A stretch of 6,684 nt of DNA from Deltaproteobacteria bacterium (GTDB taxonomy: Bacteria > Desulfobacterota > Syntrophia > Syntrophales > UBA5619): assembly GCA_026388365.1 (NCBI GenBank), contig JAPLJW010000053.1:1-6684 (forward strand), written 5' to 3'. This document shows, one piece after another, positions 1-5,204 of the stretch. Numbering within the stretch: the stretch's first letter is position 1; every line of letters starts with the position of its first letter. The notes beneath the pieces are model-generated. The model saw only the letters and a program-made list of their open reading frames with translations, ran no database searches and was not told the origin of the DNA. A program made the translations under genes and the position numbers.

Positions 1-326
1 ACAGCCGTGCCACCGTCATCTTCTGCGGGGGGAGCCTCGTGCCAAAGGGTGGCCAGAACCTTCTCGAGGCCGCCGCCTTGGGAAAGGTCGTTTTCCACGG
101 GCCGTTTATGGATGACTTCCGCGATGAGCGGGCCCTTCTCGAAGAGGCGGGCGCCGGGATCACCATTCTGAACGGAGAGGAGCTCTACGCGGGCATCCGG
201 AGGCTCCTCGATGATCCGGATCTCCTGCGCAGGAAAGGCGAAGCCGGGCGCCGGGCGGTGGCAGCGAACCGGGGCGCCGCGGTGCGTTACGCGGACCTGA
301 TCGCCGACGTGCTGCGCCGCGCGTGA
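1..326 (+). CDS. waaA: 3-deoxy-D-manno-octulosonic acid (Kdo) transferase, C-terminal fragment
   Basis: This is the 3' end of a gene cut by the window edge; the frame is open from base 3 and stops with TGA at 324-326, leaving about 107 residues. The visible start reads SRATVIFCGGSLVPKGGQN, followed by LLEAAALGKVVFHGPFMDDFRD. This matches the C-terminal GT-B domain of WaaA/KdtA, where the GGS-x-V-x-x-GG-x-N-x-LE-x-AA-x-G-K-x-V-x-x-GP stretch forms part of the CMP-Kdo donor site. In the family, the enzyme is an inner-membrane-associated glycosyltransferase that adds Kdo to lipid A precursor, so the host should make lipopolysaccharide. The remaining helical C-terminus is typical. The N-terminal acceptor domain and membrane anchor lie outside the window. 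The stop is directly followed by the stop of convergent porB, with no spacer or terminator between them. Confidence 0.9.
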   Translation, partial: SRATVIFCGGSLVPKGGQNLLEAAALGKVVFHGPFMDDFRDERALLEEAGAGITILNGEELYAGIRRLLDDPDLLRRKGEAGRRAVAANRGAAVRYADLIADVLRRA

Positions 327-1226
327 TCAGGCTTCCGCCCGTCTCAGGTATTCATTCCACTTGCCGTCAACCCACCGCTGGAGCTGGCCCAACTGCTCCA
401 TGCTCATCTTCTTGAACCTTCCCTGTCTCTCCACGTAGTGGATCACCGGGGCGCGGGTTCCCTTTTCTGCTATCGTTTTGCTACGGCCGGTGAAGCGGAA
501 CTTCCCGTTTTCGATCTCATAGAGAACGACGATTCCCGTCTCCACGGCGAGGCGGCCGATCTTGACCGTGTCCTTGGGAGGAAAGACCCATCCGGGGGGA
601 CAGGGGGTTGCGATCTGGACATAGCGGGTTCCCTTGATTCGCTTGGCCTTCACGAATTTGTCGTAGAGGTCGATGGGGAAGGCGGGGGAACAGGTGGCCA
701 GGTAAGGGATGTCGTGCCCCTCCATGATCTTCATCATGTCCTTCTTGTTCTGCTGTTTGGTGAGGACGGGCGTCGTCGTGGTCAGCGCCCCCATCGGGGT
801 GGCGCTGGAACGCTGGGTCCCCGTGTTCATATAGCCCTCGTTGTCGTAGCAGACGAAGATGAAGTCCGTCCCTCGCTCGGCGGCGCCGGAGAGCGCCTGG
901 ATCCCGATGTCAAAAGTTCCCCCGTCGCCGGCGATGGCGACGACCGTGATGTCGCTCCGGTTCATGGCCGCAAGTCCCGCCACGAGGCCCGAGGCCGAGG
1001 CCGCGGTGCTGGCGAAAGTGCAGTTCAGGCAGGGGATGCCGACCGACGTGATGGGGTAGAGGCCGTGGAGGACCGTCAGGCAGCTCGCCGGGAGGGTCAG
1101 GATCGTGTTTTCCCGGAGCGCCTTGAGGACATAGCGATAGGCGATGGAGAGGCCGCAGCCCTGGCAGGCCCGGTTCCCCGGCAGGATGTATTCTTCGGCG
1201 TTTACTTTAAATAGTTTTTCCGGCAT
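327..1226 (-). CDS. porB: Pyruvate:ferredoxin oxidoreductase, beta subunit (thiamine diphosphate binding)
   Basis: This is a complete 299-residue protein of normal PorB length. PorB binds thiamine diphosphate and one [4Fe-4S] cluster and, with PorA, forms the active site for oxidative decarboxylation of pyruvate to acetyl-CoA. The cluster ligands are visible as C21-x2-C24, C49 and C209 (in TPCPPGW). The thiamine-diphosphate/Mg motif is GDGG at 100-103 followed by YDNEGYMNTG at 127-136, and the following TQRSSATP-x5-TTTTPV segment is characteristic of pyruvate-type beta subunits. The start ATG (1224-1226) lies three bases after the porA stop, with a GGAG about nine bases upstream inside the end of porA. 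It is the last gene of the operon. Substrate choice (pyruvate versus another 2-oxoacid such as 2-oxoisovalerate) cannot be proven from sequence alone, but resemblance to pyruvate enzymes is strong. Confidence 0.93.
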   Translation of the reverse strand: MPEKLFKVNAEEYILPGNRACQGCGLSIAYRYVLKALRENTILTLPASCLTVLHGLYPITSVGIPCLNCTFASTAASASGLVAGLAAMNRSDITVVAIAGDGGTFDIGIQALSGAAERGTDFIFVCYDNEGYMNTGTQRSSATPMGALTTTTPVLTKQQNKKDMMKIMEGHDIPYLATCSPAFPIDLYDKFVKAKRIKGTRYVQIATPCPPGWVFPPKDTVKIGRLAVETGIVVLYEIENGKFRFTGRSKTIAEKGTRAPVIHYVERQGRFKKMSMEQLGQLQRWVDGKWNEYLRRAEA

Positions 1227-1229
1227 ATT

Positions 1230-2438
1230 TTATAGCTCCGTCACGCAGTTCAGCCACGTCTGCTGCTCCCTTTTCCCCGCAGCGATGGCGGCGAGGGAGA
1301 AACGGGCGGCCTCGGCCAGCTCGGCGGCCTTGACATCCCGGCCGCCGAGACCGGCGATGTAATTATGGACCGGCGTCTGGATGCCGGTGCCGTAGAGGGC
1401 GGCCTTGATATCAGCGCACAGTGCCCCTTCGTAACCGTAACTGATGTTCTTTTCGAAGATGACAATCGCCGGGATGTTCCGGAAGGCCTCGCGGACCTCC
1501 TCCCGGGGGAAGGGCCGGTAAACCCGGATCCCGATGACGCCCGCACGGATGCCGCCTTCGCGGAGCAGGTCGACCGCCATCGTGGCCTCGGTGGCGATCG
1601 ATCCCATTCCGGCGAGCAGGAGCTCGGCGTCGTCCGTCTTGTAAGTCCAGAGCATCCCGCCGTGGTCGCGGCCGAAGAGCTCGGCATAGTCGCGGCACGT
1701 CTTGACGATGACATCCCGCGACCCCTCCAGGGCGTGCTGCAGCTTCCAGCGCATGTCCATGTAACCGTCCCGGAGGACCCCTTCCGCATCCCGCCGTTGC
1801 CACGGAAAGATGACCGGGTTGATGTTCCGGGGGTCTTCCGGAGAGAGGATCGTGTGGGGTTTGTAGGGGGGGAGGAACCGGCAGACCGCCTCGGCGTCGG
1901 GGATCTCGACGGGCATCATCGTGTGGGAGAGGACGAAGCCGTCGTAGCAGACCATGACGGGGCAGTAAACCTGCTCGGCGATCCGATAGGCCTGGATGAC
2001 GGTGTCGATAATCTCCTGGTTGTCCCGGCAGTAGATCTGGATCCAGCCCGTGTCGCGCTGGGCGATGGAATCCTGTTGGTCGTTGAAGATGGACCAGGGG
2101 GCGCCGACGCCGCGGTTCACACAGCAAAGGACGATGGGGAGCCGGGAGCCCGCCGCCCAATGGAGCTGTTCGTGCATGTACAGCAGACCGTGGGAAGAGG
2201 TCGAGGTGAAGACCCGGGCGCCGACGGTGGAGGCGGAGATGCAGACGGTCATGACCGAATGTTCGCTCTCCACCCGGACGTATTCCGCCTTGAGTTCGCC
2301 CCGCTCAACCCAGTTCGCGATCGTTTCGGTCACCGAGGTCGAGGGGGTGATCGGGTAGGCGGAGACGACCTGGACCTTGCAGAGCTTCGCCCCCCAGGCC
2401 GCGGCCGAGTTTCCGGTCATGATCTGGACGTTGCTCAT
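1230..2438 (-). CDS. porA: Pyruvate:ferredoxin oxidoreductase, alpha subunit
   Basis: This is a 402-residue protein of normal PorA length. PorA supplies the pyrimidine-binding half of the thiamine-diphosphate site and pairs with PorB. Visible family marks are SAYPITPST at 26-34, the conserved VESEHS around E58 (candidate cofactor-activating Glu), TSTSSHGLLYMHEQL at 78-92, and DSIAQRDTGWIQIY at 123-136. The C-terminal part has LLLAGMGSIATEA and a GIRVYRPFP motif typical of transketolase C-terminal-like domains in PorA. The frame is open further upstream, but that extension is the out-of-frame shadow of porD. The chosen ATG at 2436-2438 has an AGGAGG about seven bases upstream and overlaps the porD stop as ATGA, so translation is probably coupled. 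The stop TAA is at 1230-1232, three bases before porB. Confidence 0.93.
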   Translation of the reverse strand: MSNVQIMTGNSAAAWGAKLCKVQVVSAYPITPSTSVTETIANWVERGELKAEYVRVESEHSVMTVCISASTVGARVFTSTSSHGLLYMHEQLHWAAGSRLPIVLCCVNRGVGAPWSIFNDQQDSIAQRDTGWIQIYCRDNQEIIDTVIQAYRIAEQVYCPVMVCYDGFVLSHTMMPVEIPDAEAVCRFLPPYKPHTILSPEDPRNINPVIFPWQRRDAEGVLRDGYMDMRWKLQHALEGSRDVIVKTCRDYAELFGRDHGGMLWTYKTDDAELLLAGMGSIATEATMAVDLLREGGIRAGVIGIRVYRPFPREEVREAFRNIPAIVIFEKNISYGYEGALCADIKAALYGTGIQTPVHNYIAGLGGRDVKAAELAEAARFSLAAIAAGKREQQTWLNCVTEL

Positions 2439-2728
2439 TTTTTCGCCTCCTCGTGCATCACCATCGTGATCGCCCTCGCAGGGCATTCCTCGGCGCAGAT
2501 GCCGCACCCTTTGCAGTAATCGAGATCGATCTTGATCGGGATGCCGGCTTTGACGATCCCTTCCGGGCAGTAGAGCCAGCAGAGGTAGCAGGCCGGCCGG
2601 TTCTTGACCGAGGCGATGCACTTCGCGTGGTCGATGACCGGCGTGGCGTCCCGCCAGTCGCCGGTCTTTCCCGCCTCGCCGATGGCCGGTTTGCACATGG
2701 CGGAGATGTTGTCGTCTTTGATTTCCAT
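2435..2728 (-). CDS. porD: Pyruvate:ferredoxin oxidoreductase, delta subunit (2x[4Fe-4S] ferredoxin-like)
   Basis: This 97-residue protein is the small electron-transfer subunit that passes electrons from the PorAB active site to external ferredoxin. The family signature KTGDWR is at 21-26. The second cluster motif is canonical: C72-x2-C75-x2-C78-x3-C82-P. The first is unusual: C47-x2-C50-x3-C54-P is intact, but the expected leading Cys two residues earlier is absent; the nearest is C37, nine residues before C47. CWLYCPE itself is typical of PorD. The frame extends upstream to 2827, but the ATG at 2726-2728 has AGGAAGG six bases upstream and starts 11 bases after the porG stop, so it is preferred. 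Its stop overlaps the porA start by four bases (ATGA). A separate Cys at position 12 has no obvious role. Confidence 0.9.
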   Translation of the reverse strand: MEIKDDNISAMCKPAIGEAGKTGDWRDATPVIDHAKCIASVKNRPACYLCWLYCPEGIVKAGIPIKIDLDYCKGCGICAEECPARAITMVMHEEAKK

Positions 2729-2739
2729 TACGGGCCTTC

Positions 2740-3306
2740 CTATTCTATTTTCCTGATGCTTGTTTCCTCGTAGGCCGCCCGGAGCGCCGCGATGTTCGTG
2801 GCCGCCGCCCCGCCGGAGAGCTTCCACTTCAACCCCTTCTCCAGGTGGTCGAGGGAGACGAGTCCCGAAGCCTTCGACAGGACCCCCAGCATCGGGGTGT
2901 TGACCATCGGCGCCCCCTCCTTGAGGAGGTGGAAACGGATGGCGACCGCGGCCGCATCGAGTGTGGCGATGCTGAAGCAGCCCTGGATCTCCACCTCATC
3001 CGCCTTTTGCTGCGTGTTGATCAGGAGCAACCCCTTCGGTTTCAGGGATCCCAGGATATCGACGATGCCGAACAGCGAAGGATCGAGCACGACGGCGATG
3101 TCGGCCTTCTCGATCTGGGAAAAGGTCCGGATCGACTCGTCGGAGATCCGGGTCGAGGCCGTCAGCGGCGCCCCTCGCCTCTCCGGGCCGAAGGTGGGGG
3201 CCGAGGTGACCCCTTTGAATCCCTGGAGATAGGCCGATTCGGCCAGAATTTGCGCGGCGATGACGACGCCCTGTCCGCCGCGGCCGTGCCATATCACTTC
3301 ATGCAT
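2740..3306 (-). CDS. porG: Pyruvate:ferredoxin oxidoreductase, gamma subunit
   Basis: This is a complete 188-residue protein of normal length for the gamma subunit, which in this enzyme family forms the domain linked with coenzyme A binding and subunit assembly. The N-terminus carries the diagnostic HGRGGQG at 7-13, and TFGPERRGAPL lies at 38-48. Further family features are the ADIAVVLDPSL segment, the KGLLLINT strand, and MVNTPMLGVLSKASGLV in the C-terminal half. The start ATG (3304-3306) has GAGAGGA five bases upstream. It is the first gene of the operon, giving the order G-D-A-B common for four-subunit archaeal and bacterial PORs. Expression probably depends on the leader and terminator structure immediately upstream, because the 28 bases between the terminator T-run and the start codon leave little room for a separate promoter. 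Confidence 0.92.
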   Translation of the reverse strand: MHEVIWHGRGGQGVVIAAQILAESAYLQGFKGVTSAPTFGPERRGAPLTASTRISDESIRTFSQIEKADIAVVLDPSLFGIVDILGSLKPKGLLLINTQQKADEVEIQGCFSIATLDAAAVAIRFHLLKEGAPMVNTPMLGVLSKASGLVSLDHLEKGLKWKLSGGAAATNIAALRAAYEETSIRKIE

Positions 3307-3334
3307 ATCGATCCTCTCAAGTCAATACGCCCGG

Positions 3335-3370
3335 AAACAAAAAGGCCATGGATTTGAACCCATGGCCTTT
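3335..3370 (-). terminator. Intrinsic terminator / candidate attenuator upstream of porG
   Basis: A perfect 11-bp inverted repeat has arms at 3341-3351 and 3360-3370 (AAAGGCCATGG / CCATGGCCTTT) with an 8-base loop. Read on the minus strand, the second arm runs into TTTTTGTTT (3343-3335), which is the layout of a Rho-independent terminator for minus-strand transcription. On the plus strand only three Ts follow, so it is not a good bidirectional terminator. It ends 28 bases before the porG start codon and lies downstream of the promoter at 3549-3577, so it either ends a short independent transcript or acts as a conditional attenuator of the por operon. The hairpin is seen directly; the regulatory role is inferred. 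Confidence 0.75.
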
Positions 3371-3392
3371 AGGATACGCTGATTTTCCGGGA

Positions 3393-3488
3393 TTACGGTC
3401 TCCTGAAAGCGACGGGCGATGGGCTTAGACCCATCCCGAGAAGAGAGAGGCACAACAGGAGGCCCCGGTGAAGCCGGTCGCGGTTCAT
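3393..3488 (-). CDS. Possible 31-residue leader peptide in the por 5' leader
   Basis: This short frame begins at an ATG (3486-3488) preceded by GAGAAGG about seven bases upstream and ends with TAA at 3393-3395. The peptide MNRDRLHRGLLLCLSLLGMG is followed by LSPSPVAFRRP. It has a basic start, a Leu-rich hydrophobic core (about residues 10-21) and a short polar end, so it resembles either a signal peptide with no mature domain or a regulatory leader peptide. In-frame upstream ATGs at 3504-3506 and 3519-3521 would give 37 or 42 residues but have poorer ribosome binding sites. It sits between the promoter at 3549-3577 and the terminator at 3335-3370, and its 3' half overlaps possible RNA stems. 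I do not recognise a family. It may be untranslated, or the remnant of a decayed gene. Confidence 0.3.
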   Translation of the reverse strand: MNRDRLHRGLLLCLSLLGMGLSPSPVAFRRP

Positions 3489-3528
3489 ATACACCCTTCT
3501 CAACATCGCGTTCATTTTCATAAAAACC

Positions 3529-3544
3529 CCGGTTACGAAACCGG
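3529..3544. repeat. Inverted repeat at the inferred por transcription start
   Basis: Perfect 6-bp arms CCGGTT and AACCGG flank a 4-base centre (ACGA on the plus strand). The repeat covers the start site predicted from the promoter at 3549-3577, so it is well placed as an operator for a dimeric regulator. On the minus strand it is followed by GGTTTTT and so also looks like a small terminator, but a transcript starting at 3542 would lack most of the first arm. Its function is not known. Confidence 0.4.
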
Positions 3545-3548
3545 CTGG

Positions 3549-3577
3549 ACCATAGAACAAAATCCGGACGATGTCAA
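3549..3577 (-). promoter_or_regulatory. Sigma70-type promoter for the por operon leader
   Basis: On the minus strand a perfect -35 box TTGACA (3572-3577) is followed by a 17-base spacer and TATGGT (3549-3554), matching four of six positions of the -10 consensus. Transcription would start near 3541-3542. It points toward porG and is the best minus-strand promoter in the intergenic region. It precedes the short ORF and the terminator, so transcripts reaching porG must read through that terminator. Confidence 0.65.
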
Positions 3578-3647
3578 TCATGAATTTTCGACGGGAACGA
3601 TTTGCGGGGAGGTCTCCGCCGGGGAGGGGTGGCGGGCTTCCCTGCCG

Positions 3648-3676
3648 TTGACGGCGGCATGGAGATCTGGTACAAA
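3648..3676 (+). promoter_or_regulatory. Sigma70-type promoter for the SDR gene
   Basis: TTGACG (3648-3653) is followed by a 17-base spacer and TACAAA (3671-3676), each a close match to the -35 and -10 consensus. Transcription would start near 3683, giving a leader of about 36 bases to the ATG at 3719. A 12-base palindrome, GCCGT-TG-ACGGC (3644-3655), overlaps the -35 box and could be an operator or chance. The promoter diverges from that of the por operon, with about 70 bases between the two -35 boxes. Confidence 0.6.
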
Positions 3677-3718
3677 GATGCCGTCATTGCAATGAAATCA
3701 ACGGTTCGGGAGGACGAG

Positions 3719-4510
3719 ATGGATCTGGGATTGAAGGGGAAGGTGGCGCTGGTTGCCGGCGGGAGCATGGGACTGGGGAGGGCGGCGGCCCTGGAACTGT
3801 CGCGGGAGGGGGCGAAGGTTGCGATCGGCGCCCTCGACGACCCCAACCTGAAGGAGGCGGCCGAACGGATCCGGCGGGAAACAGGGGGCGATGTGCTGGC
3901 CCTCCCCGCCGACGTGAGCGATGCGGAGCAGGCGAAGGCCTTTGTCCGCAAGGCGATCGCTCATTACGGGACGGCGGACATCCTCGTGAACAATGCAGGC
4001 GGTCCCCCGGCGGCCGATTTTCTCGAGATTGACGAAACGCTCTGGGAGCAGGGATTCCGCCTCAATCTCCTCTCGACGATCCTGATGACCCGGGAGGTGG
4101 TTCCGGTCCTGAAGGCGAAGCGCTGGGGGCGGATCATCAACATGACCTCGATTTCCGTCAAGCAGCCGATCGACGGCCTGATCCTCTCCAACACCGTCCG
4201 CTCCGGCGTCATCGGGCTGGCCAAGAGCCTCTCCAATGAGCTCGCCCCGTTCAACATCACCGTGAACAGCGTCTGTCCCGGCTACACCCTGACGGACCGC
4301 GTCCGGAGCCTAGCGAAGGTTACGGCGGAAAAGGAGGGGACGACGCCGGAGATGGTGATCGGCCGCTGGGAGGCGTCCATTCCGATGAAGCGCCTCGGGA
4401 CGCCGGAGGAGTTCGCCGCCCTCGTCGCGTTTCTCGCTTCCGACCGGAGCGGCTACATCACCGGCGCCGCGATCCAGATCGACGGCGGCTGGTACAAGGG
4501 GGTCATGTAA
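3719..4510 (+). CDS. SDR-family protein with altered catalytic residues (3-oxoacyl-ACP reductase-like)
   Basis: This 263-residue protein has the classic Rossmann SDR layout. The cofactor glycine motif is AGGSMGLG at 13-20 (G14-x3-G18-x-G20, with Ala in place of the usual Thr). NNAGG is at 91-95, catalytic-type N116 lies in RLNLL, and S144 lies in NMTSIS. The expected Tyr-x3-Lys is replaced by S157-NTV-R161, so both catalytic Tyr and Lys are missing at the aligned positions; the 13-residue Ser-to-Tyr spacing supports this alignment. PGYTLT (187-192) and a C-terminal QIDGGWYKG (253-261) are normal. It resembles the 3-oxoacyl-ACP reductase-like subgroup known for imperfect tetrads; substrate and even catalytic activity are uncertain. 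The chosen ATG has GGGAGG about five bases upstream; an earlier in-frame ATG at 3692 lacks a ribosome binding site. Its last eight bases overlap the convergent glycosyltransferase gene. Confidence 0.85.
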   Translation: MDLGLKGKVALVAGGSMGLGRAAALELSREGAKVAIGALDDPNLKEAAERIRRETGGDVLALPADVSDAEQAKAFVRKAIAHYGTADILVNNAGGPPAADFLEIDETLWEQGFRLNLLSTILMTREVVPVLKAKRWGRIINMTSISVKQPIDGLILSNTVRSGVIGLAKSLSNELAPFNITVNSVCPGYTLTDRVRSLAKVTAEKEGTTPEMVIGRWEASIPMKRLGTPEEFAALVAFLASDRSGYITGAAIQIDGGWYKGVM

Positions 4511-5204
4511 TAAAGCGGTACTTCAAGAGCGTCCAGAGGGCGGATAAACCGTGCCTCCAGGAGATCTTTTTCCCTTCCGCATAGCTTCTGCCGTAGTAGG
4601 AGATGGGGATTTCATAGACGCGCCACTGTTTGTTCTTGCAGATCTTGGCCGTCAGTTCCGGCTCCACGGAAAAATCGTCGGATTCGATCCGGATGGTTTC
4701 GAGGACCTCCCGGCGGAACATCTTGTAGCAGGTTTCCATGTCGGAGAGGGTTGTGTTGTAGAGAAGGTCGGTCAGGAAGGTCAGGAACCCGTTTCCCATC
4801 CGGTGCCAGAAAAGGTGGACCCGCTGCGGTTTTCCCCCGGAAAGCCGCGAGCCGTAAACGACGTCGGCCACCCCTTCGCGAATGGGCCGGATCATCTCGG
4901 TAAATTCATTCGGGTCGTATTCCAGGTCCGCGTCCTGGATCGCCACGATCTCCGCGGTGACGTGACCGAATCCGGTCCGCAGGGCCGCCCCCTTGCCCCG
5001 GTTCCGGTCGTGAAAAAAAAGTTTCACGCGCCCGTCCAGCGTTGCCTGTTCCAGCAGTTCCCTTGTTCCGTCCTGGGAACCGTCGTCCACGACGAGGACC
5101 TCCGCGACGAAATCCAGTTTCAGAACTTTTTCGAGGATCTTCAGGACCGTTTCTTTTTCATTGTAAACGGGGATGACGACGGACAGCACCCTATCGAGAT
5201 TCAT
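4503..5204 (-). CDS. Family 2 glycosyltransferase (dolichol-phosphate-mannose-synthase-like)
   Basis: This 233-residue protein has a single GT-A domain with no evident transmembrane segment. The N-terminus LSVVIPVYNEKETV (7-20), VVDDGSQDGT (38-47), the metal-binding DAD at 91-93 (in QDADLEYDP) and VVYGSRLSGG (115-124) are hallmarks of GT2 enzymes of the DPM1/polyprenyl-phosphate glycosyltransferase type. Such enzymes transfer a sugar from a nucleotide donor, often to a lipid carrier at the cytoplasmic membrane face. The C-terminal ETCYKMFRREVL and the later EIPISYYGRSYAEGKKI segment are also typical. Donor and acceptor cannot be read from the sequence. An ATG 12 codons upstream is in frame, but the ATG at 5202-5204 has AAGGGAG five bases upstream and overlaps the hflX stop as ATGA, so translation is probably coupled to hflX. 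Confidence 0.88.
   Translation of the reverse strand: MNLDRVLSVVIPVYNEKETVLKILEKVLKLDFVAEVLVVDDGSQDGTRELLEQATLDGRVKLFFHDRNRGKGAALRTGFGHVTAEIVAIQDADLEYDPNEFTEMIRPIREGVADVVYGSRLSGGKPQRVHLFWHRMGNGFLTFLTDLLYNTTLSDMETCYKMFRREVLETIRIESDDFSVEPELTAKICKNKQWRVYEIPISYYGRSYAEGKKISWRHGLSALWTLLKYRFIT

Larger units (their letters stand above)
3307..3542 (-). promoter_or_regulatory. 5' leader of the por operon with alternative stems
   Basis: This is the roughly 235-nt stretch between the inferred transcription start near 3542 and porG. On the minus strand it can form a local hairpin, GATGGG with CCCATC (3430-3435 with 3418-3423). It can also form a longer interrupted stem, CGGGAT with ATCCCG (3433-3438 with 3388-3393) plus GGTCT with AGACC (3427-3431 with 3397-3401). 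A third possibility pairs AGCCCAT (3419-3425) with ATGGGTT (3357-3363, one G-U pair) in the terminator's arm and loop, which would disrupt the terminator. These structures are mutually exclusive, as expected in an attenuator. I compared it by memory with common riboswitch consensus motifs (TPP, cobalamin, c-di-GMP, SAM, fluoride, ZTP) and saw no match. The pairing is visible; switching is inference. Confidence 0.4.

Noticed and set aside
438..1214. Plus-strand open frame of 258 codons opposite porB
   Set aside because: Low-complexity Gly/Asp/Arg/Val-rich product antisense to a clear PorB; typical shadow frame.
1365..2519. Long plus-strand open frame of 384 codons opposite porA
   Set aside because: It is a complementary-strand shadow in GC-rich coding sequence; its product is Asp/Gly/Arg-rich with no recognisable domain, while the minus strand encodes an unmistakable PorA.
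2439..2696. Upstream N-terminal extension of porA
   Set aside because: The extra residues are an Arg-rich out-of-frame reading of porD; the internal ATG at 2436-2438 has a strong ribosome binding site and matches the family N-terminus.
3341..3370. tRNA-like T-arm (GGTTCAAATCC on the minus strand)
   Set aside because: The loop resembles a tRNA T-loop, but the stem does not pair in T-arm register and no acceptor, D or anticodon arms are found nearby; the hairpin plus T-run is better explained as a terminator.
3307..3542. Known riboswitch class in the por leader
   Set aside because: Compared by memory with TPP, cobalamin, SAM, c-di-GMP, fluoride, ZTP and guanidine motifs; none of the conserved cores were seen, though an Rfam search was not possible.
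3602..3718. Upstream extension of the SDR frame
   Set aside because: It includes the promoter, lacks a ribosome binding site at its earlier starts, and does not match SDR N-termini; the ATG at 3719 has GGGAGG.
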